A stretch of DNA of 17,680 bases from CAZDKO01 sp964506075 [NCBI: uncultured bacterium] (lineage in GTDB: Bacteria > CAZDME01 > JAYEMH01): the NCBI GenBank assembly GCA_964506075.1, contig CAZDKO010000031.1, positions 1 to 17,680 of the forward strand. Direction: 5' to 3'. The notes beneath the pieces are model-generated. The model was not told the DNA's origin and searched no databases. It saw only the letters and a list, made by a program, of their open reading frames with translations. The position numbers and the translations under genes are program-made. Below, one piece after another: positions 7,017 to 15,729 of this stretch (position 1 is its first letter; the number at the start of each line of letters is the position of its first letter).

Positions 7017-7391
7017 ATGGATAGGAAAATTAAGGTTCGAATCGGTCAACTTGAAATTCCGGCCGAGCTTAACGATTCCAGAATAGCCGGGCTTATCTGG
7101 GAGAAACTTCCCCTGGAGGCCTCCGGTAACACCTGGGGTGAGGAAATTTATTTTCCCGTTCCGGTCAAAACCAGATTAGACAACCCCCGGGATAAAGTTG
7201 CCATAGGAGATTTAGGATACTGGCCCGAGGGGCCGGCTTTTTGTATTTTCTTTGGACCGACGCCGATAAGTAAAGGGGAGGAAATTAAACCGGCCGGCAG
7301 CGTGGAAATAGTGGGCAGGTTATCAATCGTCCCTCTGGGTTTAAAAAAGGTAGCCGCAGGAGAGACCGTCATTCTGGAAAGAGATGAATAA
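7017..7391 (+). CDS. Cyclophilin-like fold protein (TM1367/DUF369-type)
   Basis: A 124-residue cytoplasmic protein resembling the small cyclophilin-like family typified by Thermotoga maritima TM1367. Recognisable segments are KIKVRIGQLEIPAELNDS at the N-terminus, TWGEEIYFPVPV (about 39-50), VAIGDLGYWPEGPAFCIFFGPTP (about 61-83) and the conserved-looking GSVEIVGRL (about 93-101). The fold is that of cyclophilins, but peptidyl-prolyl isomerase activity has not been shown for the family to my knowledge and the usual cyclophilin catalytic pattern is not evident. The function is therefore unknown. It is the first gene behind the divergent promoter, and its last 8 bases overlap the start of cutA, so the two are probably co-translated. 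The ribosome site is modest (CAGG, about 9 bases upstream). Confidence 0.78.
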   Translation: MDRKIKVRIGQLEIPAELNDSRIAGLIWEKLPLEASGNTWGEEIYFPVPVKTRLDNPRDKVAIGDLGYWPEGPAFCIFFGPTPISKGEEIKPAGSVEIVGRLSIVPLGLKKVAAGETVILERDE

Positions 7392-7731
7392 TTTGAAGCA
7401 ATTTCCTTTTATCGTGGTTTTTATTACCTGTCCGACGGATAAAGAAGCCCGGAAAATAGCCGGGGAGCTTCTCCGCCAGAAGAAAGCGGCCTGTATAAAT
7501 ATTATTCCTCGGGTCAGTTCTTTTTTCTGGTGGAAGGGGAAAATTGATTCCTCCGGAGAAGTGCTTCTTACGGTTAAAAGCAAAGCCAGTCTGTTGAAGG
7601 GGATTATTAAATTGGTATTATCTCTTCACAGTTACGATGTCCCGGAAATAATTGCCCTGCCCATTTTGAGCGGTCATAAAGAGTATCTGGAGTGGATAAA
7701 TGGAAGTGTAAAAGAAAAATTAAGGAGATAA
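7384..7731 (+). CDS. cutA: CutA divalent-cation tolerance protein
   Basis: A 115-residue CutA1 protein, normal in length. It shows VVFITCPTDKEARKIAGELL (11-30), AACINI (35-40), SSFFWWKGKI (45-54), the conserved E59 and K65, the SYDVPEIIALPI block (83-94) and YLEWI (101-105). CutA forms very stable trimers with a ferredoxin-like fold related to PII. It was linked to copper and other divalent-metal tolerance in E. coli, but its biochemical role remains uncertain. The start overlaps the preceding gene by 8 bases (ATGAATAA junction), and the stop lies 3 bases before the Nfu-type gene, so all three probably share one transcript. The family assignment is secure; the metal role here is an inference. 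Confidence 0.94.
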   Translation: MNNLKQFPFIVVFITCPTDKEARKIAGELLRQKKAACINIIPRVSSFFWWKGKIDSSGEVLLTVKSKASLLKGIIKLVLSLHSYDVPEIIALPILSGHKEYLEWINGSVKEKLRR

Positions 7732-7734
7732 AAA

Positions 7735-7959
7735 ATGAAGGAAGATATTGAAAAAGTAATTAATGAAGAAATAAACCCGATGTTAGGCATGCATGGCGGA
7801 AGCGTGGAATTAGTTGAAGTCAGTGATGACGGTATCGTTAAAGTGCGCCTGGCCGGTGGTTGCGCCGGTTGCCCCGGGGCCCAGATGACCCTGGTCAGTA
7901 TAGTTGAAAGTGCCATAAAAGAGAAGGTGCCTCAAGTTAAGAAAGTTGAAGCGGTTTAA
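7735..7959 (+). CDS. NifU C-terminal-domain (Nfu-type) Fe-S cluster scaffold/carrier
   Basis: A 74-residue stand-alone Nfu domain. INPMLGMHGGSVELVEV (about 13-29) and the cluster-binding GGCAGCPGAQMTL segment (41-53), with Cys43 and Cys46 in CxxC spacing, are diagnostic. Such proteins dimerize around a [4Fe-4S] cluster and deliver it to apo-enzymes in the cytoplasm. No NifU N-terminal or A-type domain is attached, so this is the minimal form. It starts 3 bases after cutA and has a good AAGGAGAT ribosome site. The nearest Fe-S client encoded here is the radical-SAM protein two genes downstream, a plausible but unproven target. Confidence 0.93.
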   Translation: MKEDIEKVINEEINPMLGMHGGSVELVEVSDDGIVKVRLAGGCAGCPGAQMTLVSIVESAIKEKVPQVKKVEAV

Positions 7960-8018
7960 TCCTTATCTTTTTTTAAGAGACCTCTTAATAGCTTGATAGC
8001 CTGCCTGGTTTTTCAAAA

Positions 8019-9860
8019 ATGAAAAAAACTTCTTATGATATTATCGTAGTCGGTGGCGGTCATGCCGGATGTGAGGCGGCCTTAGCTTCGGCCCGGATGG
8101 GCAGTGAAACTCTCCTCATAAATCTTGGCCTGAAGACAATCGGCCTCATGTCCTGTAACCCGGCTGTCGGCGGTATCGGTAAGGGACAATTAGTTAAAGA
8201 AATTGATGCCTTAGGCGGGGAAATGGCTAAGGCGACCGATGCCTGCGGCGTTCAGTTTAGAATTCTCAATGTCTCCAAAGGACCGGCCGTCCAGTCATCA
8301 CGGGCTCAGGTGGATCGCCAGAAATACCTTTCCTACATTCAGGATAAAATAACCGGTCAAAAAAAGCTCAGTCTCCTGGAAGCCGAGGTGACCGACTTAG
8401 TGATTAAGGATAAAGCGGTTAAAGGGGTGAAGACTGAGAAAGGGGAGATAATATCAGCTAAAGCCGTAATAATTGCCCCGGGCACCTTTTTAAACGGTTT
8501 AATCCATATCGGAATGAAAAGTTTTCCCGGAGGAAGAATTGAAGATAAAAAAAGCAGCCAGGGACTTTCTAAAACTTTAGAAAATTCAGGTTTCCGTATC
8601 CTGCGTTTTAAAACCGGAACCTGTGCCCGGCTTGACGGCCGAACGATTGATTTCTCCAGGCTTCGCCTTCAACCCGGAGACAACCCCCCCCGGCCGTTTT
8701 CTTTTTCTACCCGGGATATAAAGATTAAACAGAGGCCCTGCTACATAACCCATACGACTAAGAAAACGCACGAAATAATCCTTAAAAATTTGGATAAATC
8801 GCCTTTATTCAGCGGTAAAATTATCGGGACCGGGGTCCGTTATTGTCCTTCTTTAGAGGACAAAGTCGTAAAATTTCCTCATCACGCTACCCACCAGATA
8901 TTTTTAGAGCCGGAAGGAATTGATAGCGATGATTTTTATCCCAACGGGCTTTCGACCAGTCTACCTGAGGATGTCCAGGAGGCTTTCATCCGTTCTGTTC
9001 CGGGTCTTAAAAACGTTAAAATTAACCGTTTCGGGTATGGAATTGAACATGACGCTATAGATTCAAGAGACCTTTACCCTACTTTAGAGACTAAACTGGT
9101 CGGTAATTTGTATCTGGCCGGACAGATTAACGGGACGACCGGTTATGAAGAAGCGGCGGCCCAGGGATTGATAGCCGGGATAAACGCGGTCTTAAAGATT
9201 AAGAAAAAGGCCCCTTTGATTTTAGATAGAGCCACCAGTTATATCGGGGTTTTAATTGATGATCTGGTGACAAAAGGGACAAATGAACCTTACCGGATGT
9301 TTACTTCGCGGGTTGAATACCGGCTTTTCCTGCGTGAAGACAACGCTGATTTAAGGTTGGGAAAAATTGGATTTGAAGCCGGTTTGTTACCTAAAGAAAG
9401 GTACGATACCCTTAAGAAAAAAGAAAAAAAGATTCAAAGCGTTATAGATTGCCTTAAAGAAAATAAAGCGGTTTATAAAAATAAAAAGATGAGTCTTTAT
9501 CAGCTTCTTAAAAATCCAGAGGTTAAGATTGATGATTTAAAAGATAATTTGCCGTCGGGCTTCCCCGGAGACGTCCTAAGAACAGCTGAAGCCGAAGTAA
9601 AATACGCCGGTTACATTCAAAGACAACTTGCCGAAATCAAAAGTTTCAGGAATCTGGAACGAATAAAAATCCCCCCGGCTTTAGATTATAAAAATATTCC
9701 CAGCCTTTCACTGGAAATCAGCGAAAAGCTTGCGAGATTAAAACCGCTTAATTTAGGTCAGGCTTCCAGGATTTCAGGCGTGACACCGGTGGCCATCAGT
9801 ATCCTGATGGTTTACCTTAGAAAATTCAGGGATTCCGCCGGTTATGATAAAAAAGGATAA
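8019..9860 (+). CDS. mnmG: tRNA uridine-5-carboxymethylaminomethyl modification enzyme MnmG (GidA)
   Basis: A 613-residue, essentially full-length MnmG. The N-terminal FAD dinucleotide-binding motif is VVGGGHAGCEAA (10-21), followed by the family signature SCNPAVGGIGKGQLVKEID (45-63). Cys276 lies in RYCPSLEDK (274-282), and the flavin site AGQINGTTGYEEAAAQG is at about 367-383. The C-terminal helical tRNA/MnmE-binding domain ends with SGVTPVAISILMVYLRK. With MnmE, FAD and methylene-THF it installs (carboxymethyl)aminomethyl groups on U34 of tRNAs that read split codon boxes. Neither mnmE nor rsmG is adjacent; instead a radical-SAM gene follows 29 bases later. No convincing Shine-Dalgarno precedes the ATG, but the protein start matches the family. 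The 59-base gap after the Nfu-type gene leaves operon membership open. Confidence 0.97.
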   Translation: MKKTSYDIIVVGGGHAGCEAALASARMGSETLLINLGLKTIGLMSCNPAVGGIGKGQLVKEIDALGGEMAKATDACGVQFRILNVSKGPAVQSSRAQVDRQKYLSYIQDKITGQKKLSLLEAEVTDLVIKDKAVKGVKTEKGEIISAKAVIIAPGTFLNGLIHIGMKSFPGGRIEDKKSSQGLSKTLENSGFRILRFKTGTCARLDGRTIDFSRLRLQPGDNPPRPFSFSTRDIKIKQRPCYITHTTKKTHEIILKNLDKSPLFSGKIIGTGVRYCPSLEDKVVKFPHHATHQIFLEPEGIDSDDFYPNGLSTSLPEDVQEAFIRSVPGLKNVKINRFGYGIEHDAIDSRDLYPTLETKLVGNLYLAGQINGTTGYEEAAAQGLIAGINAVLKIKKKAPLILDRATSYIGVLIDDLVTKGTNEPYRMFTSRVEYRLFLREDNADLRLGKIGFEAGLLPKERYDTLKKKEKKIQSVIDCLKENKAVYKNKKMSLYQLLKNPEVKIDDLKDNLPSGFPGDVLRTAEAEVKYAGYIQRQLAEIKSFRNLERIKIPPALDYKNIPSLSLEISEKLARLKPLNLGQASRISGVTPVAISILMVYLRKFRDSAGYDKKG

Positions 9861-9864
9861 ATAA

Positions 9865-9885
9865 AAGTTAAGAGATAGAAGTTAA
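9865..9885. repeat. Short heptamer run in the mnmG-radical SAM spacer
   Basis: Three consecutive 7-base units, AAGTTAA, GAGATAG and AAGTTAA, fill most of the 29-base spacer. They are probably a minor, diverged copy of the heptamer-periodic sequence seen at 690-776 and 12295-12390. The site is too short to call firmly on its own. Confidence 0.35.
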
Positions 9886-9889
9886 TTTT

Positions 9890-10807
9890 ATGGCCCACGA
9901 TAGATATTACCGGTTTTCCCGCTATTTAAAAGAACGCTTTGGCGCCCGGGTTTATAAGGTCAGCCTTGACGCCGGTTTCTCCTGCCCCAATAAAGACGGA
10001 AGATTAAGCGACGAGGGGTGTATTTATTGCGATAACAGTGCTTTTAGTTTCAATACGCGGCGGCCGTCCCGGCCGATAGAAGTTCAGATTAAAGAAGGTA
10101 TGGATTTCGGGAAGAAAAGATACGGGGCCCAGAAATTCATCGTTTATTTTCAAGCCTACACCAACACCGATGCGGAGTTACCGGTTTTAAAACAAAGATA
10201 CGACCAGATAAAAAAATTTAAAGATATAGTGGGACTCAGTATCGGAACCCGTCCTGATTGTGTTAGCGGAGAAGTTTTAGATTTAATTAAAAGTTACGGT
10301 TCTGATTACGAGGTCTGGATTGAATACGGGCTTCAGAGCATCCATGAGAAGACCCTTAATTTTATTAACCGTCGGCATACCTATAACGATTTTCTGAAAG
10401 CCTTTGAAATGGCCAGAGAGAGAAATTTAAAAGTATGTGCGCACGTAATTATCGGTTTACCCGGGGAGGGAAAAAAAGAAATTTTACAAACGGCCGGAGA
10501 ATTGGGACGTTTAAAAATAGACGGGGTTAAAATTCATCCTCTTCACGTAGTGAAAGGGACAAAATTAGAAAACCTGTTAAAGGAGGGGCTTTATAACCCT
10601 CTGCAATTAAAAGAATACGTTAAGTTGGCGGTTGATTTTCTGGAGTATCTGTGGCCCGAAACCGTTATTCAAAGGATAACCGCTGATTGCCCGGAGGAAC
10701 TTCTTATCGCTCCTTTATGGATAAGCGATAAAAATAAAATTCTTGAAAAAATAGATAAGATAATGCTGGAAGAAGGTAAATTTCAAGGCCGGTTTTTTAG
10801 AAGTTGA
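9890..10807 (+). CDS. Radical SAM protein of the YtqA/YhcC group (TIGR01212), candidate MnmL
   Basis: A 305-residue radical-SAM enzyme. Three Cys (C32, C44, C47, in CX11CX2C spacing) in FSCPNKDGRLSDEGCIYC would bind the [4Fe-4S] cluster. Family landmarks are YFQAYTNTDA (about 85-94), VGLSIGTRPDC (about 112-122), EVWIEYGLQS (about 138-147), INRRHTYNDF and VCAHVIIGLPGE. This matches TIGR01212, which includes B. subtilis YtqA and E. coli YhcC. YtqA-group proteins were recently linked to conversion of cmnm5(s2)U to nm5(s2)U in bacteria without MnmC and named MnmL. Its position 29 bases downstream of mnmG, whose product makes the cmnm5U substrate, supports the same role here. No MnmM-type methylase is visible nearby, so the final product could be nm5U or the methylase may lie elsewhere. 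The ribosome site is weak. Confidence 0.87.
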   Translation: MAHDRYYRFSRYLKERFGARVYKVSLDAGFSCPNKDGRLSDEGCIYCDNSAFSFNTRRPSRPIEVQIKEGMDFGKKRYGAQKFIVYFQAYTNTDAELPVLKQRYDQIKKFKDIVGLSIGTRPDCVSGEVLDLIKSYGSDYEVWIEYGLQSIHEKTLNFINRRHTYNDFLKAFEMARERNLKVCAHVIIGLPGEGKKEILQTAGELGRLKIDGVKIHPLHVVKGTKLENLLKEGLYNPLQLKEYVKLAVDFLEYLWPETVIQRITADCPEELLIAPLWISDKNKILEKIDKIMLEEGKFQGRFFRS

Positions 10808-10832
10808 CTTATAGCAGTTATTCTGTTATATA
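10804..10832 (+). promoter_or_regulatory. Candidate promoter of glutamate dehydrogenase
   Basis: TTGACT (-35, 10804-10809) overlaps the stop codon of the radical-SAM gene. A 17-base spacer leads to TATATA (-10, 10827-10832), with a start near 10839. A second, weaker candidate, TTGGCA-16-TATATG (10843-10870), lies closer to the gene. The leader also contains GGTTA-TT-TAACC (10872-10883), a small inverted repeat of unclear meaning. Confidence 0.6.
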
Positions 10833-10907
10833 TATAAAGATTTTGGCAATTTTAATTTATAAACTATATGAGGTTATTTAACCAACATTTTTAATAAGGA
10901 GGGATAA

Positions 10908-12245
<1,338 letters not shown>

Positions 12246-12294
12246 TAGCAGCAAAAAAATTTAAAATGCAAAATGAAAAATTATCAATTCAAAA

Positions 12295-12390
12295 CGGAGA
12301 ATTAAGGATTGAGACGCTCACGATGTTCGCTCTAAGAATTAAGTTTTTTTGTTTTTAATTTTTATTACTTACTTCTTAATTCTTAAATTT
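12295..12390. repeat. Intergenic heptamer repeat with inverted arms ahead of carB
   Basis: The 166-base spacer between gdhA and carB is almost entirely low-complexity repeat. TAAGAATTAAG (12333-12343) and CTTAATTCTTA (12375-12385) are perfect 11-base inverted copies separated by a T-rich 31-base loop. The minus strand of the right arm reads TAAGAAT, TAAGAAG, TAAGTAA in heptamer phase. The left part holds GAGAATT, AAGGATT, then an inserted GC-richer piece (about 12311-12332) in which GAGCG occurs twice on the minus strand. AAATTTAAAA occurs at both ends (12257-12266 and 12385-12394). No gene or classical terminator is evident. Some transcription signal for carB could hide in the T-rich loop, but I cannot point to one. 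Confidence 0.65.
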
Positions 12391-12411
12391 AAAACAGGAT
12401 ATTGAAAAATT

Positions 12412-15400
12412 ATGCCCAAGCGGACGGATTTAAAAAAGATTTTAATCATTGGCTCCGGGCCAATCATTATCGGACAGGCCTGTGAATTTGACTATTCCGG
12501 AACTCAGGCCTGTAAGGCGTTAAAAGAGGAAGGTTATGAAGTGGTGTTGGTCAATTCCAATCCGGCGACCATTATGACCGACCCCGGCATGGCGGATAAA
12601 ACGTATATAGAACCTCTGACCGTTGAAAGTTTAGAAAAGATTATTGCCAAAGAAAAACCGGATGCCCTTCTTCCCAACTTAGGCGGACAGACTGGACTCA
12701 ATCTCGCCTCCAGTCTTTATAAAGCCGGGGTCTTAAAAAAATACGATGTTGAAATTATCGGGGTAAAAGCAGACGCTATTGAACGGGGCGAGGACCGGAT
12801 TATTTTTAAAGAAACGATGAATAAGCTCGGGATTCCGATGCCTGATTCGGAACCTTGTTATTCCGTTGAGGAGGCAGAAAAGATAGCCGAGCATTTTAAG
12901 TACCCGGTGGTTCTGCGCCCGGCTTATACCTTAGGGGGAACAGGCGGAGGTATCGCTTACAACATTGAGGAGTTACGGACGATAGTCAGCCGGGGGCTAT
13001 CAGCCAGTCTTATTCATCAAGTGCTGGTAGAAGAATCTGTTTTGGGATGGGAAGAACTGGAACTGGAAGTAGTCAGGGACCATAAAAACCAGAAAATCAC
13101 GGTTTGTTTTATTGAGAATATTGACCCGATGGGAGTTCACACCGGAGACAGTTTTTGTTCCGCCCCCATGCTGACCGTTCCTGAAGCTTTACAGAAGCGG
13201 ATGGAAGAACTTTCTTATAAAATTGTCGATGCTATCGGTGTACTGGGAGGAACCAATATTCAATTCGCCCATAATCTGGAAGACGATAGACTGGTAGTTA
13301 TAGAGATTAATCCGAGGACTTCGCGTTCTTCAGCCCTGGCTTCTAAAGCGACCGGTTTTCCCATCGCCCGTATTTCTACTAAACTGGCGGTAGGCATAAC
13401 CATGGATGAAATCCCTTACTGGAAAGAGGGGACACTTGATAAATATAAACCGGGGGGAGAATATGTGGTGGTTAAATTTGCCCGCTGGGCTTTTGAAAAA
13501 TTTCCTAAGGCTAAAGACGTGCTGGGAACACAGATGAAAGCAGTGGGAGAAGTAATGAGCATCGGGAAGACCTTTAAAGAAGCTTTTCAAAAAGCTATCC
13601 GGTCTTTAGAAATAAAAAGATACGGCCTGGGTGGGGCTAAAGATTTTCAATCACTGCCTTTGGACAGACTCCGGGAAAAGCTGGTGTTGCCGTCAAGCGA
13701 ACGGGTGTTTTTAATGTACGAGGCGCTACGTAAAGGTATGGATATCGAAGAGCTTTACCAGATGACTCACATTGGCCGCTGGTTTATTAAGGAAATGAAG
13801 GAGCTGGTGGAATTTGAAGAAGAATTAGTTAAGTATTCATGGAAGGATTTGCCGGATAAAAAATTCATCAAAGCTAAAGAATGGGGTTTCTCCGATAAAT
13901 ATCTGGCGGATCTCTTTAAGGTTGAAGAAAAGAAAGTCAGAACAAAAAGGGTAACTTTGGGTAAACACGGATGTTTTGAAGCCGTGCCGGTGAGCGGGGT
14001 AGAAAACGCCGCTTATTACTATTCAACTTATATCGGTAAGGATTCTGTTCCGGTATCAAATAATAAAAAGGTGATGATATTAGGCGGGGGACCTAATCGG
14101 ATTGGTCAGGGGATTGAATTTGACTACACCTGTGTCCACGCTGCTTTTGCCCTCAGGGATGAAGGCTTTGAATCCATCATGGTTAACTGTAACCCGGAAA
14201 CAGTCTCTACCGATTACGACACTTCCAATAAATTATATTTTGAACCCTTAACGGTCGAGGATGTCCTGACCATCTATGAAAAAGAAAAGCCTTTCGGTGT
14301 AATTGTCCAGTTTGGGGGGCAAACGCCTTTAAATATAGCCCAGGAGTTGAAAGATAACGGGGTAAAGATTTTAGGAACCACCCCGGAGAGCATTCGTTTA
14401 GCTGAAGACAGGGAAAACTTTCGGGATAAAATGATTGCGCTGAATATTCTTCAACCGGAAAGCGGAACCGCCCGTTCTTTAGAAGAAGCTGTTTCGATCG
14501 CCGGGAAAACAGGTTATCCTCTGATGGTTCGCCCTTCTTATGTTTTAGGCGGCCGGGGCATGGAAATAGTTTATGATGAACAGATGCTGGAAAAATATGC
14601 CATTGAAGCTATTCAGGTTAGTCCGGAATACCCCATGCTTATTGATAAATTTCTGGAAGAGGCCATTGAAACCGAAGTGGATGCCCTTTCGGACGGAGAC
14701 AATGTTTTTATCGCCGCCATAATGGAACACATCGAGTTGGCCGGCGTTCATTCCGGGGACTCGGCCTGTGCCATTCCCACCAGAACAATTCAGGGAAAAC
14801 ACCTGAAGACCATTGAGGAATATACCGAGAAAATCGCCAGAGAATTAAAAGTCGTCGGTTTAATGAATCTTCAATACGCCATCTGTAACGACAAAGTTTA
14901 TATTCTTGAGGCTAATCCCCGGGCTTCACGAACGGTGCCTCTGGTTTCCAAGATCACGGGAATCCCCATAGCCCGGATCGCCACTCAAATAATGCTGGGT
15001 AAAAAAATAAAAGATTTTCCTGAATTAAAAAAACATAAACTTCCTTACGTCGGCGTCAAAGAAGCCGTTTTCCCGTTTAATATGTTTCCGGAAGTAGACC
15101 CTTTACTGGGCCCGGAAATGAGAGCCACCGGGGAGGTAATGGGGATTGCCGATACCTTTGGGCTGGCATTTTATAAATCTCAGGAAGCGGCCGGATTGAA
15201 ACTTCCCGTAGAAGGAAATGTTTTGCTCACCGTTGCGGATAAAGATAAACCAAAGCTTATTCCTATTGCTAAAAAAATCCGCCAGCTCGGACTTAATATC
15301 TACGCCACAGAAGGCACAAGCCATTTTTTACAGAAAAACGGAATAGAAAACAGCGTCATAAAAAAACTGCACGAAGGCAGACCCAATATTTTAGACGCCA

Positions 15401-15615
15401 TTAAGAACGGCGAAATCCATCTCATCATTAATACTCCCATCGGCCGCAGCGGGAAATATGACGATAGCTATATCCGGATAATGGCTATTCAGCAGAAAAT
15501 TTCTTATATCACCTCGATGGCCGCGGCGGAAGCCAGTGTTGAAGGTATTCAGTCCATGTCCAGGGCTAAAATCACCCCCAAACCCCTCCAGGATTATTAT
15601 AAAGAGCTTGTTTAG
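12412..15615 (+). CDS. carB: Carbamoyl-phosphate synthase large subunit
   Basis: A 1067-residue protein, full length for CarB. The first ATP-grasp half starts with LIIGSGPIIIGQACEFDYSG (about 11-30) and VNSNPATIMTDP (about 47-58). An oligomerization region (about 400-550) follows. The second half restarts with the duplicated motif VMILGGGPNRIGQGIEFDYT (about 556-575) and VNCNPETVSTDYD. The C-terminal MGS-like allosteric domain (about 935-1067) carries VADKDKPKLIPIAKKI, the TEGTSHFL block and INTPIGRSGKYDDSYIRIMAI. The enzyme makes carbamoyl phosphate from bicarbonate, ATP and CarA-supplied ammonia for pyrimidine and arginine synthesis. No carA is present within the window on either side, so the two subunits are encoded apart here. 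The ribosome site is weak (AGGA, 12 bases before ATG). It starts right after the repeat-filled spacer. Confidence 0.98.
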   Translation: MPKRTDLKKILIIGSGPIIIGQACEFDYSGTQACKALKEEGYEVVLVNSNPATIMTDPGMADKTYIEPLTVESLEKIIAKEKPDALLPNLGGQTGLNLASSLYKAGVLKKYDVEIIGVKADAIERGEDRIIFKETMNKLGIPMPDSEPCYSVEEAEKIAEHFKYPVVLRPAYTLGGTGGGIAYNIEELRTIVSRGLSASLIHQVLVEESVLGWEELELEVVRDHKNQKITVCFIENIDPMGVHTGDSFCSAPMLTVPEALQKRMEELSYKIVDAIGVLGGTNIQFAHNLEDDRLVVIEINPRTSRSSALASKATGFPIARISTKLAVGITMDEIPYWKEGTLDKYKPGGEYVVVKFARWAFEKFPKAKDVLGTQMKAVGEVMSIGKTFKEAFQKAIRSLEIKRYGLGGAKDFQSLPLDRLREKLVLPSSERVFLMYEALRKGMDIEELYQMTHIGRWFIKEMKELVEFEEELVKYSWKDLPDKKFIKAKEWGFSDKYLADLFKVEEKKVRTKRVTLGKHGCFEAVPVSGVENAAYYYSTYIGKDSVPVSNNKKVMILGGGPNRIGQGIEFDYTCVHAAFALRDEGFESIMVNCNPETVSTDYDTSNKLYFEPLTVEDVLTIYEKEKPFGVIVQFGGQTPLNIAQELKDNGVKILGTTPESIRLAEDRENFRDKMIALNILQPESGTARSLEEAVSIAGKTGYPLMVRPSYVLGGRGMEIVYDEQMLEKYAIEAIQVSPEYPMLIDKFLEEAIETEVDALSDGDNVFIAAIMEHIELAGVHSGDSACAIPTRTIQGKHLKTIEEYTEKIARELKVVGLMNLQYAICNDKVYILEANPRASRTVPLVSKITGIPIARIATQIMLGKKIKDFPELKKHKLPYVGVKEAVFPFNMFPEVDPLLGPEMRATGEVMGIADTFGLAFYKSQEAAGLKLPVEGNVLLTVADKDKPKLIPIAKKIRQLGLNIYATEGTSHFLQKNGIENSVIKKLHEGRPNILDAIKNGEIHLIINTPIGRSGKYDDSYIRIMAIQQKISYITSMAAAEASVEGIQSMSRAKITPKPLQDYYKELV

Positions 15616-15675
15616 TATTTTCGAATCCTCGGCAGAACCGGCCTGATTTAAGTCGCTTTCTCTCCTCATTTGTTA

Positions 15676-15681
15676 TATAAT
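15676..15681 (+). promoter_or_regulatory. Possible -10 element for the methyltransferase/glycosyltransferase genes
   Basis: A perfect TATAAT lies about 50 bases ahead of the methyltransferase start in the 15616-15729 spacer. The sequence 17 bases upstream (TCGCTT) is a poor -35, and TTTAAG is too far away. It is therefore a weak promoter candidate resting on the -10 alone. Confidence 0.35.
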
Positions 15682-15720
15682 TAGGAAAAATGTTTTAAAG
15701 CTAAGAGTTTAATTTTGGGC

Positions 15721-15725
15721 GGAGG
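15721..15725 (+). promoter_or_regulatory. Ribosome binding site that fixes the methyltransferase start
   Basis: GGAGG followed by AAAA and then TTG at 15730. This argues for translation from the TTG at 15730 rather than the in-frame TTG at 15715, which would place the GGAGG inside the coding region and has no ribosome site of its own. Confidence 0.6.
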
Positions 15726-15729
15726 AAAA

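Noticed and set aside
7973-7988. TTAAGAG-AC-CTCTTAA palindrome between the Nfu-type gene and mnmG
   Set aside because: AT-rich with a 2-base centre, no associated promoter and no U-tract; considered as an operator or terminator, but the support is too thin to list.
8019-8060. mnmG as a leaderless gene because no Shine-Dalgarno is visible
   Set aside because: No clear -10 element at leaderless distance was found, so a weak ribosome site is the simpler view.
10872-10883. GGTTA-TT-TAACC in the gdhA leader as a regulatory hairpin
   Set aside because: Five-base arms with a two-base loop cannot fold stably as written; possibly a protein site, but nothing supports that.
12412-15615. Internal duplication within carB (similar motifs near residues 11-60 and 556-605)
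   Set aside because: This is the normal ancient duplication of the two ATP-grasp halves in CarB, not a novel repeat.
15616-15660. TTCGAATCC, resembling a tRNA T-loop, just downstream of carB
   Set aside because: No matching T-stem on the 5' side and no anticodon or acceptor stem nearby; a chance match.
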